A stretch of DNA of 64,000 nucleotides, from positions 1 to 64,000 of the forward strand of contig NZ_JAJUBB010000025.1 of assembly GCF_028683135.1 (NCBI RefSeq), in the 5' to 3' direction. The translations under genes were made by a program, and so were the position numbers. Numbering within the stretch: the stretch's first letter is position 1; each line of letters begins with the position of its first letter. The notes beneath the pieces were generated by a model. It did no database searches, had not been told where the DNA came from, and was given only the letters and a program-made list of their open reading frames with translations. Positions 37,869-47,067 of this stretch are shown here, piece after piece. This DNA is from Enterovibrio qingdaonensis. Its GTDB lineage: Bacteria; Pseudomonadota; Gammaproteobacteria; Enterobacterales; Vibrionaceae.

Positions 37869-39205
37869 TGACAGAACGCAAATACTTCGGCACTGATGGT
37901 GTACGCGGTAAAGTGGGTCAATTTCCTATTACGCCCGATTTTATCCTGAAGCTCGGCTGGGCAGCAGGACGAGTACTTAGCCAGCAAGGCACAAAAAAAG
38001 TACTGATTGGTAAAGATACGCGTATCTCTGGTTACATGCTGGAATCGGCATTGGAAGCGGGTCTTTCAGCAGCGGGTCTTCAGGCTGCTTTTACTGGCCC
38101 TATGCCAACACCGGCGATTGCGTATTTAACACAAACTTTCCGTGCTGAAGCGGGTATTGTAATTTCGGCTTCCCATAACCCGTTCTATGACAACGGTATC
38201 AAATTCTTTTCTTCTGAAGGTACAAAGCTGCCGGATGATATTGAATTGGCGATTGAAGCTGAGCTGGAAAAACCATTGACCTGTGTGGAATCGGCAGAGC
38301 TGGGTAAAGCGAAGCGTATCGTTGATGCCGCGGGCCGTTACATCGAGTTTTGTAAAGGTACTTTCCCGTCAGAGATGAGCCTGAAGGGCTTGAAGGTGGT
38401 GATTGACTGTGCACACGGCGCAACGTATCACATCGCACCTTCTGTGTTCTCTGAGTTGGGTGCCGACGTTATCGCCATGGGTGTTGAGCCAAACGGCACA
38501 AACATTAACGACGAAGTGGGTGCAACTGACGTCCGTGCGCTGCAAAAGCGTGTGGTTGAAGAAGGCGCAGCATTGGGCATTGCATTCGACGGTGACGGTG
38601 ACCGTGTCATCATGGTTGACCATGAAGGCAACAAGGTCGATGGCGATCAGATTGCCTATATCATTGCCCGTGAATCATTACGTCGTGGTGAACTGAAAGG
38701 CGGTGTTGTTGGTACCTTGATGACCAATATGGGGATGGAAGTTGCACTGAAAAACCTGGGCATTCCATTTACGCGCGCCAAAGTGGGCGATCGCTATGTT
38801 ATGGAAAAACTGTTGGAAAACGGTTGGAGTATTGGTGCGGAAAACTCAGGCCACGTCATCTTGTTGGACAAAGTGACCACGGGTGATGCAATCGTTGCGG
38901 CACTGCAAGTGCTTGCGAGTGTGATTGGCACGGGCATGAGCCTAAAAGACTTGTGTGACGGCATGAGTATGTTCCCACAAGTTCTGGAAAACGTGCGTTT
39001 TGCGGGGAGCAGCGATCCATTGGAATCAGACGCTGTTTTATCTGCAAAAGCAGCCGTAGAACAGAAACTGGGTGATACCGGACGCGTTTTATTACGCAAA
39101 TCGGGCACTGAACCACTCATCCGCGTTATGGTTGAAGGCGAAGATGCGGTTAAAGTGCAAGAATACGCACTTGAAATTGCAGATGCAGTAAAAGCAAACT
39201 GCTAA
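37868..39205 (+). CDS. glmM: Phosphoglucosamine mutase
   Basis: 445 residues. Converts glucosamine-6-P to glucosamine-1-P for UDP-GlcNAc. Active-site serine Ser102 in I-S-A-S-H-N-P is the phosphorylated residue; Mg2+ loop D-G-D-G-D-R and sugar-binding G-E-N-S-G-H are present. Overlaps folP by one base. Confidence 0.97.
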   Translation: MTERKYFGTDGVRGKVGQFPITPDFILKLGWAAGRVLSQQGTKKVLIGKDTRISGYMLESALEAGLSAAGLQAAFTGPMPTPAIAYLTQTFRAEAGIVISASHNPFYDNGIKFFSSEGTKLPDDIELAIEAELEKPLTCVESAELGKAKRIVDAAGRYIEFCKGTFPSEMSLKGLKVVIDCAHGATYHIAPSVFSELGADVIAMGVEPNGTNINDEVGATDVRALQKRVVEEGAALGIAFDGDGDRVIMVDHEGNKVDGDQIAYIIARESLRRGELKGGVVGTLMTNMGMEVALKNLGIPFTRAKVGDRYVMEKLLENGWSIGAENSGHVILLDKVTTGDAIVAALQVLASVIGTGMSLKDLCDGMSMFPQVLENVRFAGSSDPLESDAVLSAKAAVEQKLGDTGRVLLRKSGTEPLIRVMVEGEDAVKVQEYALEIADAVKANC

Positions 39206-39304
39206 AAGGCGGTTTGTCTCAGGAATAGAGGTGGAGCGGGAACGCCAGTTTGGTTACAAGATGTGCAAACAGAATGAAATGTCATGTTTTTTTGCATTTT
39301 TCTC

Positions 39305-39333
39305 TTGTCTCACCTGCTGGCATTAGATAGTAT
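39305..39333 (+). promoter_or_regulatory. Probable promoter of secG and the tRNA genes
   Basis: TTGTCT (39305-39310), 17-base spacer, TAGTAT (39328-39333), 4 of 6 matches each, in the 210-base gap between glmM and secG. Confidence 0.45.
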
Positions 39334-39415
39334 TCTCCCGCTCCCAATTGAAGGGAGTTGCGCTAGTGAACGACTTGGTCAGCTGGCTCAACAATTTGGA
39401 ACATAGGTGGAACCC

Positions 39416-39745
39416 ATGTACGAAATTCTACTTGTGATTTATCTGTTGGCCGCTCTTGGTGTAATTGGCCTGGTACTGGTTCAACAAGGTAAAGGCGCAG
39501 ATATGGGAGCCTCATTTGGGGCTGGGGCATCAAACACAGTGTTTGGCTCTAGCGGCTCTGGAAACTTTCTGACCCGAATGACTGCGATTTTCGCGACAAT
39601 ATTTTTCATTCTCAGCCTTGTCTTGGGTAACATGACTGCTAAGCAGACCCAAGTAGTGGGTGAGTATGAAGACTTGAGTGTTCCAGTGGAACAAACTCAG
39701 TCAGTGGACGTGCCAGCTAAGAACAATAGCGACATCCCACAATAA
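39416..39745 (+). CDS. secG: Preprotein translocase subunit SecG
   Basis: 109 residues with two membrane helices (about 3-22 and 55-74) linked by [15 protein letters not shown], the conserved cytoplasmic loop. Part of SecYEG. ATG 39416 (M-Y-E-I-L-L) has AGGTGG six bases upstream; a GTG nine bases earlier is not favoured. tRNA-Leu begins 10 bases after its stop, the same arrangement as secG-leuU in E. coli. Confidence 0.94.
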   Translation: MYEILLVIYLLAALGVIGLVLVQQGKGADMGASFGAGASNTVFGSSGSGNFLTRMTAIFATIFFILSLVLGNMTAKQTQVVGEYEDLSVPVEQTQSVDVPAKNNSDIPQ

Positions 39746-39754
39746 AGAAATACT

Positions 39755-39841
39755 GCTGAGGTGGTGGAATTGGTAGACACGCTGTCTTGAGGGGGCAGTG
39801 CCTTTCGAGGCGTGCGGGTTCAAGTCCCGCTCTCAGCACCA
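39755..39841 (+). tRNA. leuU: tRNA-Leu(GAG)
   Basis: 87 bases including encoded CCA. Acceptor GCTGAGG pairs with TCTCAGC, long variable arm of class II, anticodon GAG at 39789-39791 in the loop TTGAGGG, T-arm GCGGG-TTCAAGT-CCCGC. Position between secG and the initiator tRNA as E. coli leuU. Confidence 0.96.
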
Positions 39842-39871
39842 AATAAAAATCCTCATTGAGGTTCGTTTCAC

Positions 39872-39901
39872 TTGTAAAAGTGAGCGGTACGGCGATATAA
39901 T
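39872..39901 (+). promoter_or_regulatory. Promoter of the initiator tRNA/rimP operon
   Basis: TTGTAA (39872-39877), 18-base spacer, perfect TATAAT (39896-39901), then a G/C-rich discriminator GTGCGCC typical of stringently controlled stable-RNA promoters. Transcription would start about eight bases before the tRNA. Confidence 0.75.
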
Positions 39902-39915
39902 GTGCGCCGTTCGGA

Positions 39916-39992
<77 letters not shown>

Positions 39993-40033
39993 CTTTATCA
40001 GTGATTGTCATATAGAGACCACGACAGTCACTG

Positions 40034-40051
40034 GCTATGGGAAACCATAGC
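40034..40051 (+). other. GNRA hairpin after tRNA-fMet
   Basis: Perfect 7-bp stem GCTATGG/CCATAGC closed by a GAAA tetraloop, between the tRNA and the next terminator; possibly an RNA-processing or stability element. Confidence 0.5.
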
Positions 40052-40069
40052 ATCAGGGTCCAGTTGCAT

Positions 40070-40095
40070 AAAACCCCGACATTCGGGGTTTTTTG
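40070..40095 (+). terminator. Terminator between tRNA-fMet and rimP
   Basis: ACCCCGA-CAT-TCGGGGT stem with flanking A and T runs, followed by T-rich sequence. Confidence 0.88.
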
Positions 40096-40126
40096 TTATC
40101 TGAAGATGACCATTCGGATGAATACT

Positions 40127-40147
40127 GGGCTTTAGGCCCTTTTTTTA
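40127..40147 (+). terminator. Second, small terminator in the rimP leader
   Basis: GGGC-TTTAG-GCCC followed by T8, ending 14 bases before the rimP start. The second of two tandem terminators; read-through would control operon expression. The stem is only four pairs. Confidence 0.55.
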
Positions 40148-40161
40148 TTTCTGGGGTTTGT

Positions 40162-40617
40162 ATGACAGGACTAGAAAAACAGCTTCACGCCTTGCTTGAA
40201 GCACCTGTAGAGGCTTTGGACTACGAGCTTGTTGGGCTCGAGTTCGTTCGCGCTGGCCAGCACTCGACCCTTCGTATCTTCATTGATCACGAAAACGGTA
40301 TTACAGTTGAAGACTGTGCTGAAGTTAGCCGTCAAGTTAGTGCAGTGATGGACGTAGAAGATCCAATCACTGTAGCTTACAATCTGGAAGTTTCTTCTCC
40401 AGGTTTGGAGCGACCACTGTTTAAAGCTGAACATTATCAGCGTTTTATCGGCCATGAAGTAACGATTGTACTGAAAATGGCTATGCAAAACCGTCGTAAG
40501 TGGAAAGGTGACATCCTTTCTATTGAAGGCGAGACCGTGACCATCAGCGTCGATGGCAACGAAGAAGCGTTCGCCCTGAGCAATATCGCCAAGGCCAACC
40601 TGGTTCCTTCATTTTAA
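40162..40617 (+). CDS. rimP: Ribosome maturation factor RimP
   Basis: 151 residues. Needed for 30S maturation. Conserved [19 protein letters not shown] and [10 protein letters not shown]. Start 40162 (M-T-G-L-E-K-Q-L) follows GGGG at six bases; an upstream in-frame start at 40093 would pass through the terminator and is unconserved. nusA follows after 21 bases. Confidence 0.95.
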   Translation: MTGLEKQLHALLEAPVEALDYELVGLEFVRAGQHSTLRIFIDHENGITVEDCAEVSRQVSAVMDVEDPITVAYNLEVSSPGLERPLFKAEHYQRFIGHEVTIVLKMAMQNRRKWKGDILSIEGETVTISVDGNEEAFALSNIAKANLVPSF

Positions 40618-40638
40618 GGCTAAATGAGGCATTAGTTC

Positions 40639-42126
40639 ATGAACAAAGAAATCTTGGCTGTCGTAGAAGCGGTATCCAATGAAAAAGCAGTTCCTCGCGA
40701 GCGTATTTTTGAAGCGTTGGAAACCGCACTGGCTACGGCAACAAAGAAAAAATACGAAGCAGACATCGACGTACGTGTTGCAATCGACCGCAAAACTGGT
40801 GAATTCGATACATTCCGCCGTTGGTTGGTTGTTGAAGAGGTTGCTCTTCCTACACGCGAAATTACGCTGGAAGCAGCGCAATATGAAGATGAGTCTCTGG
40901 GTCTAGGCGGTTTTGTTGAAGACGAAATCGAATCTGTGACGTTTGACCGCATCACCACGCAAACTGCGAAGCAAGTTATCGTACAGAAAGTACGTGAAGC
41001 TGAGCGCGCACAAGTGGTTGAGCAGTTTATGGACAACGAAGGTGAGCTGATCACTGGTGTTGTTAAGAAAGTTAACCGCGATGTTGTTATTGTTGACCTA
41101 GGTAACAATGCTGAAGCGGCAATTCAACGTGACGACCAATTGCCACGTGAAAACTTCCGCCCAGGCGACCGCGTACGTGGTTTGCTGTATGCTGTACGTC
41201 CTGAAGCGCGTGGTTTCCAATTGTTCATGACTCGCTCTAAGTCTGAAATGCTGATCGAACTGTTCCGCATTGAAGTGCCAGAAATTGGCGAAGAGATGAT
41301 CGAAGTGATGGGCGCGGCTCGTGATCCAGGTTCACGTGCGAAAATCGCAGTGAAAACGAACGACAAACGTATCGACCCTGTGGGTGCGTGTGTTGGTATG
41401 CGTGGTGCACGTGTACAAGCTGTTTCCGGTGAACTGGGCGGCGAGCGTATTGATATCGTGCTTTGGGATGATAACCCAGCGCAATTCGTTATCAATGCAA
41501 TGGCTCCTGCTGACGTTGCATCGATCATCGTAGATGAAGATTCACACACTATGGACATTGCTGTAGAGGCAGACAACCTGGCTCAAGCAATCGGCCGTAA
41601 TGGTCAGAACGTTCGTCTGGCTTCTCAACTGACCGGTTGGGAACTGAACGTAATGACAGTTCAAGACCTTCAGAAGAAACACCAGGAAGAAGCAGGCCAG
41701 TCTATTGAACTGTTCAGCAAGCACCTGGATATTGATGAAGATTTCGCAGCAGTTCTTGTAGAAGAAGGCTTCACTTCTTTGGAAGAAGTCGCTTATGTTC
41801 CAGCAGCTGAGCTTCTGGAAATCAACGGTCTTGACGAAGACACTGTTGAAGAGCTGCGCAACCGTGCGAAAGAAGCACTGACCACCATCGCGTTGGCAAA
41901 AGAAGAAATCCTTGATGGTGCTGAGCCAGCTGAAGACCTTCTTGGTCTAGAAGGCTTGGAGCGTGATTTTGCGTTCCGCCTAGCAGCGAAAGGCATTTGT
42001 ACTCTGGAAGATCTCGCCGACCAAGGCACAGACGATCTTCTGGATATCGAGGGAATGGATGAAGTTAAAGCGGGCGAGCTTATCATGGCAGCACGCAATA
42101 TTTGCTGGTTCAGCGACGAAGCTTAA
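40639..42126 (+). CDS. nusA: Transcription termination/antitermination factor NusA
   Basis: 495 residues. N-terminal RNA polymerase-binding domain (1-130), S1 (about 135-200), KH1 and KH2 (about 200-345), and two acidic C-terminal repeats (about 365-490) as in other gamma-proteobacteria. [12 protein letters not shown] is the KH2 GxxG loop. GAGG precedes the ATG. In E. coli NusA autoregulates this operon, which fits the terminators upstream. Confidence 0.98.
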   Translation: MNKEILAVVEAVSNEKAVPRERIFEALETALATATKKKYEADIDVRVAIDRKTGEFDTFRRWLVVEEVALPTREITLEAAQYEDESLGLGGFVEDEIESVTFDRITTQTAKQVIVQKVREAERAQVVEQFMDNEGELITGVVKKVNRDVVIVDLGNNAEAAIQRDDQLPRENFRPGDRVRGLLYAVRPEARGFQLFMTRSKSEMLIELFRIEVPEIGEEMIEVMGAARDPGSRAKIAVKTNDKRIDPVGACVGMRGARVQAVSGELGGERIDIVLWDDNPAQFVINAMAPADVASIIVDEDSHTMDIAVEADNLAQAIGRNGQNVRLASQLTGWELNVMTVQDLQKKHQEEAGQSIELFSKHLDIDEDFAAVLVEEGFTSLEEVAYVPAAELLEINGLDEDTVEELRNRAKEALTTIALAKEEILDGAEPAEDLLGLEGLERDFAFRLAAKGICTLEDLADQGTDDLLDIEGMDEVKAGELIMAARNICWFSDEA

Positions 42127-42147
42127 GCGCAGCAAAGGAGGAGCAGA

Positions 42148-44844
42148 ATGTCAGAGGTTACAGTTAAGGCACTGGCGAGCGAGATTGATACGCCGGTAGA
42201 ACGTTTGCTGAAGCAATTACAAGATGCAGGCATTCAGAAATCGGCAGACGACAACGTAAGCCAAGATGAGAAACAAACCTTGCTGGCTCACCTAAAACGT
42301 GAGCATGGCGACGATGGTAGCGCTCCAACTCGACTGACGTTACAGCGCAAAAAACGCAGCACTTTGAGTGTTTCAAGTGCTGGCGGAAAGAGTAAGGATG
42401 TTCAAGTAGAAGTGCGCAAAAAGCGCACCTACGTGAAGCGCAGCGAACTAGAAGAACAACGTGTAGCGCAGGAAGCTGCACAACGTGAAGCTGAAGAAGC
42501 AGTACAGCGCGAGGCAGAGGAAAAGGCCCGCCGCGAAGCTGAAGAAGCAGCCAAACGAGAAGCCGAAGAGAAAGCAAAGCGCGAAGCTGAAGAGAAAGCT
42601 AAGCGCGAAGCTGAAGAAAAAGCACGAATTGCTGCAGAGAAAGCTAAAGCGATGAACGAAACTGCAGAAGAAACTGCGGCTCGTGAAGCTGCCGAAGTGC
42701 AAGCAAAGAAAGAAGCTGATGAACTCAAGCGTCGCCAGGAAGAGGAAGCCAAGCGTAAAGCTGAAGAAGAAAGTCAGCGCCAGCTAGAAGAGGCACGCAA
42801 AATGGCAGAATTGAATGAAGAGCGCTGGAGTCAACAAGACGCAGCGGTAGAGGTTATGGAAAAGGCAGATCACCACACCACGACCTCAAAGTACGCACGT
42901 GAAGCAGAAGACGAAGCGGATCGCCGCCAAGAAGCAGCACCTCGTCGTCGTAAGAAGAAAAAATCGGCGCAAGAAAAAGAAGACGCAACATCTTCTCGTG
43001 CTCGCGGTGGTAAAGGCGGCAAACTGAAAGGTCGCATGTCTAAGCCTACATCTATGCAGCATGGTTTCCAAAAACCTGCGCAGAAAGTTAACCGTGATGT
43101 AGAGATCGGCGAAACTGTAACGGTTGCCGAGCTAGCGAACAAGATGGCGGTTAAAGCCACTGAAGTTATCAAAGCCATGATGAAAATGGGTGCGATGGCA
43201 ACCATCAACCAAGTGATTGATCAGGAAACTGCTCAACTGGTCGCTGAAGAGATGGGTCATAAAGTGGTTCTTCGTCGTGAAAACGAACTTGAAGAAGCAA
43301 TCATGTCAGATCGTGATGACAACTCTAAGCGCGAACCTCGTGCGCCAGTTGTTACCATCATGGGTCACGTTGACCACGGTAAAACGTCGCTACTGGATTA
43401 CATCCGTAAAGCGCACGTTGCATCAGGCGAAGCGGGTGGTATTACCCAGCACATTGGTGCATACCACGTTGAAACTGACAACGGCATGATCACCTTCCTG
43501 GATACTCCAGGACACGCAGCGTTTACATCTATGCGTGCTCGTGGTGCAAAAGCGACTGACCTTGTTGTTCTTGTTGTTGCTGCTGATGATGGTGTAATGC
43601 CACAAACTATCGAAGCAATCCAGCACGCAAAAGCGGCAGAAGTGCCTCTGATTGTTGCTGTGAACAAGATCGATAAAGAAGCGGCTAACCCAGATCAAGT
43701 TAAAAACGAACTGGCTCAGCACAACGTAATCCCAGAAGAGTGGGGCGGCGAGAACATGTTTGTTCATGTTTCTGCTAAGCAAGGTATCAACATTGATGCA
43801 CTGCTTGAAGCTATCCTGCTGCAATCAGAAGTTCTAGAGTTGGAAGCTGTTCGCGATGGTATGGCGAGTGGTGTGGTTATCGAATCTCGCCTAGATAAAG
43901 GTCGTGGTCCGGTAGCAACCGTTCTGGTACAAGAAGGTACGCTGAAAAAAGGCGATATCGTTCTATGTGGTCTGGAGTACGGTCGTGTTCGTGCGATGCG
44001 TGACGAAAACGGTCAAGAAGTAGAGACTGCTGGTCCATCTATCCCAGTAGAAATCTTGGGTCTGTCTGGTGTTCCTCAAGCGGGTGACGAAGCGACTGTA
44101 GTGCGTGATGAGCGTAAAGCTCGTGAAGTTGCGCTTTACCGTCAAGGCAAGTTCCGTGATGTGAAACTGGCACGTCAGCAGAAATCTAAACTGGAAAACA
44201 TGTTCTCTAACATGGCTGAAGGTGAAGTGTCTGAACTGAACGTTGTTCTGAAAGCAGACGTACAAGGTTCTGTTGAAGCGATTGCAGACTCACTGGTTAA
44301 ACTGTCTACTGACGAAGTTAAAGTTAAAATCGTTGGTTCAGGTGTTGGTGCAATCACCGAAACTGATGCGGTTCTGGCTGCAGCGTCTAACGCGATTCTG
44401 GTTGGCTTTAACGTACGTGCTGATGCATCTGCACGTAAGACTATCGAAGCAGAAAGCCTGGATCTACGTTACTACTCAGTAATCTACGCCCTGATTGATG
44501 AAGTGAAACAAGCGATGAGCGGTATGCTTGCGCCTGAGTTCAAACAACAAATCATGGGTCTTGCTGAAGTACGTGAAGTCTTCAAATCACCTAAGATTGG
44601 TGCAATTGCAGGCTGTATCGTTTCTGAAGGCACCATCAAGCGTAACAACCCAATCCGCGTACTGCGCGATAACGTTGTTATCTATGAAGGTGAGCTTGAG
44701 TCACTGCGTCGCTTTAAAGACGACGTTAACGAAGTGGCGAAAGGTTACGAGTGTGGTATCGGCGTTAAGAACTACAACGATGTACGTGTAGGCGACCAAA
44801 TCGAAGTATTCGAAATTGTCGAAGTAAAACGTACCATCGATTAA
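42148..44844 (+). CDS. infB: Translation initiation factor IF-2
   Basis: 898 residues. N-terminal IF2N domain (1-50), then a long charged linker (about 90-300) dominated by E/K/R/A heptad-like repeats, then a second IF2N-like domain (from about 315), GTPase with G1 G-H-V-D-H-G-K-T (about 408-415), D-T-P-G-H and N-K-I-D, and domains II-IV that bind fMet-tRNA. Linker repeat units K-R-E-A-E-E-K-A occur in tandem near 42550-42620. GGAGG lies ahead of the ATG. 21 bases after nusA. Confidence 0.98.
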   Translation: MSEVTVKALASEIDTPVERLLKQLQDAGIQKSADDNVSQDEKQTLLAHLKREHGDDGSAPTRLTLQRKKRSTLSVSSAGGKSKDVQVEVRKKRTYVKRSELEEQRVAQEAAQREAEEAVQREAEEKARREAEEAAKREAEEKAKREAEEKAKREAEEKARIAAEKAKAMNETAEETAAREAAEVQAKKEADELKRRQEEEAKRKAEEESQRQLEEARKMAELNEERWSQQDAAVEVMEKADHHTTTSKYAREAEDEADRRQEAAPRRRKKKKSAQEKEDATSSRARGGKGGKLKGRMSKPTSMQHGFQKPAQKVNRDVEIGETVTVAELANKMAVKATEVIKAMMKMGAMATINQVIDQETAQLVAEEMGHKVVLRRENELEEAIMSDRDDNSKREPRAPVVTIMGHVDHGKTSLLDYIRKAHVASGEAGGITQHIGAYHVETDNGMITFLDTPGHAAFTSMRARGAKATDLVVLVVAADDGVMPQTIEAIQHAKAAEVPLIVAVNKIDKEAANPDQVKNELAQHNVIPEEWGGENMFVHVSAKQGINIDALLEAILLQSEVLELEAVRDGMASGVVIESRLDKGRGPVATVLVQEGTLKKGDIVLCGLEYGRVRAMRDENGQEVETAGPSIPVEILGLSGVPQAGDEATVVRDERKAREVALYRQGKFRDVKLARQQKSKLENMFSNMAEGEVSELNVVLKADVQGSVEAIADSLVKLSTDEVKVKIVGSGVGAITETDAVLAAASNAILVGFNVRADASARKTIEAESLDLRYYSVIYALIDEVKQAMSGMLAPEFKQQIMGLAEVREVFKSPKIGAIAGCIVSEGTIKRNNPIRVLRDNVVIYEGELESLRRFKDDVNEVAKGYECGIGVKNYNDVRVGDQIEVFEIVEVKRTID
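42480..42640 (+). repeat. Tandem E/K/R/A codon repeats within infB
   Basis: DNA repeats of about 24 bases (GAAGCTGAAGAGAAAGCNAAGCGC type) encode repeated charged helical units in the IF-2 linker. The copies are imperfect. Such tracts change length easily between strains without frameshift because the unit is a multiple of three. Confidence 0.7.
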
Positions 44845-44876
44845 TAGCTGCCTGTAACAGGTTGTTTATAAACACC

Positions 44877-44908
44877 ATGGGGGGAAGTGCTTTGCGCTTT
44901 CCCCCCAT
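44877..44908 (+). other. G/C-rich hairpin between infB and rbfA
   Basis: ATGGGGGGAA/TTCCCCCCAT, a perfect 10-bp stem containing six G-C pairs, around GTGC-TTT-GCGC. Without a real T-run; either weak terminator or mRNA processing site. Confidence 0.6.
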
Positions 44909-44929
44909 TTCGTATAAGAGAATAGCGTT

Positions 44930-45322
44930 ATGGCAAAAGAATATAGCCGCACACAACGCGTGTCGCAGCAAGTGCAAAAAGAAATCGCACTGATCCTGCA
45001 ACGCGAAATCAAAGACCCACGCATCGGTATGGTAACTGTATCGGATGTTGAGGTGTCTCGTGACTTGGCTTATGCAAAAGTATTCGTGACCTTCCTGACC
45101 ATGGGTGATCAAACACCTCAAGGTGGTTTGGAAGCACTTCAGGAAGCAACAGGTTATATCCGTAGCCTTTTGGGTAAAGCGATTCGTCTTCGCGTAACCC
45201 CTGAGATTACTTTCTTCTTCGATGAGTCGCTGACCGAAGGTATGCGTATTTCGAACTTGGTTACTCAAGCGGTAAAATCTGATGAAGATCGTCGCGTTGA
45301 CCAAGATGGAGAGGAAGAGTAA
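44930..45322 (+). CDS. rbfA: Ribosome-binding factor A
   Basis: 130 residues, KH-like fold. Cold-shock factor needed for 16S rRNA 5'-end maturation. R-V-x-x-Q-V-Q-K-E-I-A, K-D-P-R-I-G-M-V-T and the C-terminal E-I-x-F-x-x-D are typical. Its TAA overlaps the truB ATG by one base. Confidence 0.96.
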   Translation: MAKEYSRTQRVSQQVQKEIALILQREIKDPRIGMVTVSDVEVSRDLAYAKVFVTFLTMGDQTPQGGLEALQEATGYIRSLLGKAIRLRVTPEITFFFDESLTEGMRISNLVTQAVKSDEDRRVDQDGEEE

Positions 45323-46272
45323 TGGGTCGCCGTCCACGTCGCCGCGGACGTCCTGTTGATGGGATTATCCTTCTGGATAAACCGACTGGCATTACGTCTA
45401 ATGCAGCACTGCAAAAAGTAAAGAATATCTACTTTGCGGAGAAAGCGGGCCATACCGGTGCACTGGATCCGCTGGCAACGGGCATGTTGCCAATCTGCTT
45501 TGGTGAAGCGACCAAGTTTTCTCAGTTCCTGCTGGATTCTGACAAGCGTTACCGTGTTATTGCCAAGTTAGGTGAGCGCACGAATACGTCAGACTCTGAC
45601 GGTGAAGTGGTGGAAACGCGTGAAGTGAAAGTGAACCTTGGTGACCTTGAGCGCAGTATTGCGTCATTCCGTGGCGACACGATGCAGGTACCTTCAATGT
45701 TCTCTGCATTGAAGTATGAGGGTAAGCCACTTTACGAATATGCGCGTGCGGGCATTGAAATCCCACGTGAAGCTCGCAAGATCACCGTTTACGAAATTTC
45801 GCTTCTGCGCTTTGAAGGCCATGAAGTAGAGATGGAAGTGCATTGCTCAAAAGGTACGTATATTCGTACTATCGTTGACGATCTTGGTGAGATGCTAGGC
45901 TGTGGTGCGCACGTAACCATGCTACGTCGTACAGGTGTTTCTGGTTATCCTTATGAAAGAATGGTGACACTGGAGCAACTGGAAGCCTTGCTTGAGCAAG
46001 CGCGTGAGCAAGATATTCAACCTCGTGAATTGCTGGATCCGCTTTTGCTTCCATTGGACACGGCGGTTCAAGATTTGCGTGAAGTGAATTTAATCCCTGC
46101 GGTAGCAAGTTATGCACTGCAAGGTCAGGCAGTACAGATCCCAAATGCGCCAGCAGAAGGTGAAGTGGTGCGCATGACTGTCGGTGAAGATCGTACCTTT
46201 ATTGGCGTAGGTGAAACCGATGCGGATGGTCGTTTGAAACCACGCCGTCTGGTTCGCACTCACGATCAATAA
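45322..46272 (+). CDS. truB: tRNA pseudouridine-55 synthase TruB
   Basis: 316 residues. Makes pseudouridine 55 in the T-loop of tRNAs. Catalytic Asp49 in [12 protein letters not shown]; further [11 protein letters not shown] motif, and a C-terminal PUA domain (about 250-312). Overlaps rbfA by one base. Confidence 0.97.
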   Translation: MGRRPRRRGRPVDGIILLDKPTGITSNAALQKVKNIYFAEKAGHTGALDPLATGMLPICFGEATKFSQFLLDSDKRYRVIAKLGERTNTSDSDGEVVETREVKVNLGDLERSIASFRGDTMQVPSMFSALKYEGKPLYEYARAGIEIPREARKITVYEISLLRFEGHEVEMEVHCSKGTYIRTIVDDLGEMLGCGAHVTMLRRTGVSGYPYERMVTLEQLEALLEQAREQDIQPRELLDPLLLPLDTAVQDLREVNLIPAVASYALQGQAVQIPNAPAEGEVVRMTVGEDRTFIGVGETDADGRLKPRRLVRTHDQ

Positions 46273-46300
46273 TTAATAGGCTGAGTTCATTGAACAGCAG

Positions 46301-46329
46301 TTGCCTTATTCAAGGAATCGCTGTAGAAT
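46301..46329 (+). promoter_or_regulatory. Promoter of rpsO
   Basis: TTGCCT (46301-46306), 17-base spacer, TAGAAT (46324-46329), about 75 bases before rpsO. E. coli rpsO likewise has its own promoter downstream of truB. Confidence 0.7.
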
Positions 46330-46403
46330 TCGCCGCCTCGGGTGTCGGCTGAATCAGAGATTGGCTGACACAAATTAAAACCTTTTACATTTAGGAAAAG
46401 ACT

Positions 46404-46673
46404 ATGTCTCTGAATGCAGAAACTAAAGCAGCAATCGTTGCTGAATACGCGCAAGGCGCAAACGACACTGGTTCTCCAGAAGTACAAGTAGCTCTGCTGA
46501 CTGCTTCTATCAACCACCTGCAAGGCCACTTCGCTGAGCACAAAGGTGATCACCACAGCCGTCGCGGTCTGCTGCGCATGGTTTCTCGTCGTCGTAAACT
46601 TCTGGATTACCTGAAGGGCAAAAACGCCGACCGTTACCTTGAGCTGATCAAGCGTCTGGGTCTGCGTCGCTAA
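46404..46673 (+). CDS. rpsO: 30S ribosomal protein S15
   Basis: 89 residues. H-L[18 protein letters not shown] and the [11 protein letters not shown]-terminus are universal S15 features. Binds helices 20-22 of 16S rRNA. AGGAAAAG ahead of the ATG. In E. coli S15 represses its own translation through a leader pseudoknot; I did not resolve one here. Confidence 0.97.
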   Translation: MSLNAETKAAIVAEYAQGANDTGSPEVQVALLTASINHLQGHFAEHKGDHHSRRGLLRMVSRRRKLLDYLKGKNADRYLELIKRLGLRR

Positions 46674-46704
46674 TAAGCCTTTGGCTTTTAAGCATCGCAT
46701 TCCG

Positions 46705-46739
46705 AAAAGGAGCCATTCGTGGCTCCTTTTCTCGTTTTT
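46705..46739 (+). terminator. Terminator after rpsO
   Basis: AAAAGGAGCCA-TTCG-TGGCTCCTTTT perfect 11-bp stem with UUCG tetraloop, then CTCG-TTTTT. Confidence 0.92.
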
Positions 46740-47067
46740 GCTCTCCTAAAAATGCTCCTATCGACTAGCATTAGCGTTCGATGATGCTCTTCTCTTCAAT
46801 CACTTTGTGTGGATTGAGTGTAAACCTTACTGGCCAAACGAATTATCTGGGATTAACGCACGAAACTTATCTCTGTAAGTTACCGTTAATGGTTCTGGCG
46901 TGTATAATATTGGCGCTTTCACTGGTCTCACAGTCAACGAAGTCGACCATCAGGTCGCGACTATTGAGAGAGCTTTATGACTAAAAGTTTTGTCATTAGT
47001 CGCGATTGGTGAGGCCCTGAAAGAACTGCAATCGGCGCAAAAAGCGCAAAACAACAAGGAATTTCAC
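46740..47067 (+). promoter_or_regulatory. pnp promoter and leader
   Basis: A perfect -10 TATAAT at 46903-46908 with weak -35 TTACCG (17-base spacer) starts a leader of about 150 bases. The leader holds a long stem-loop (46955-47005): TCGCGACTA pairs perfectly with TAGTCGCGA, and inside it ATGAC pairs with GTCAT. In E. coli the pnp leader has a stem cut by RNase III, after which PNPase degrades its own message; this stem is in the equivalent place. Confidence 0.7.

Noticed and set aside
42480-42640. CRISPR array
   Set aside because: The regular repeats here are in-frame codon repeats within infB, with no spacers. No other regularly spaced repeat was seen in the window.
42164-42752. Several minus-strand frames of 84-137 codons opposite infB
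   Set aside because: They are low-complexity shadows of the E/K/R/A repeats of IF-2 (Ser/Ala/Phe-rich in reverse) and have no start signals.
46781-47067. Coding sequence in the pnp leader
   Set aside because: Frames here overlap the promoter and the leader stem; PNPase homology starts at the GTG at 47068.
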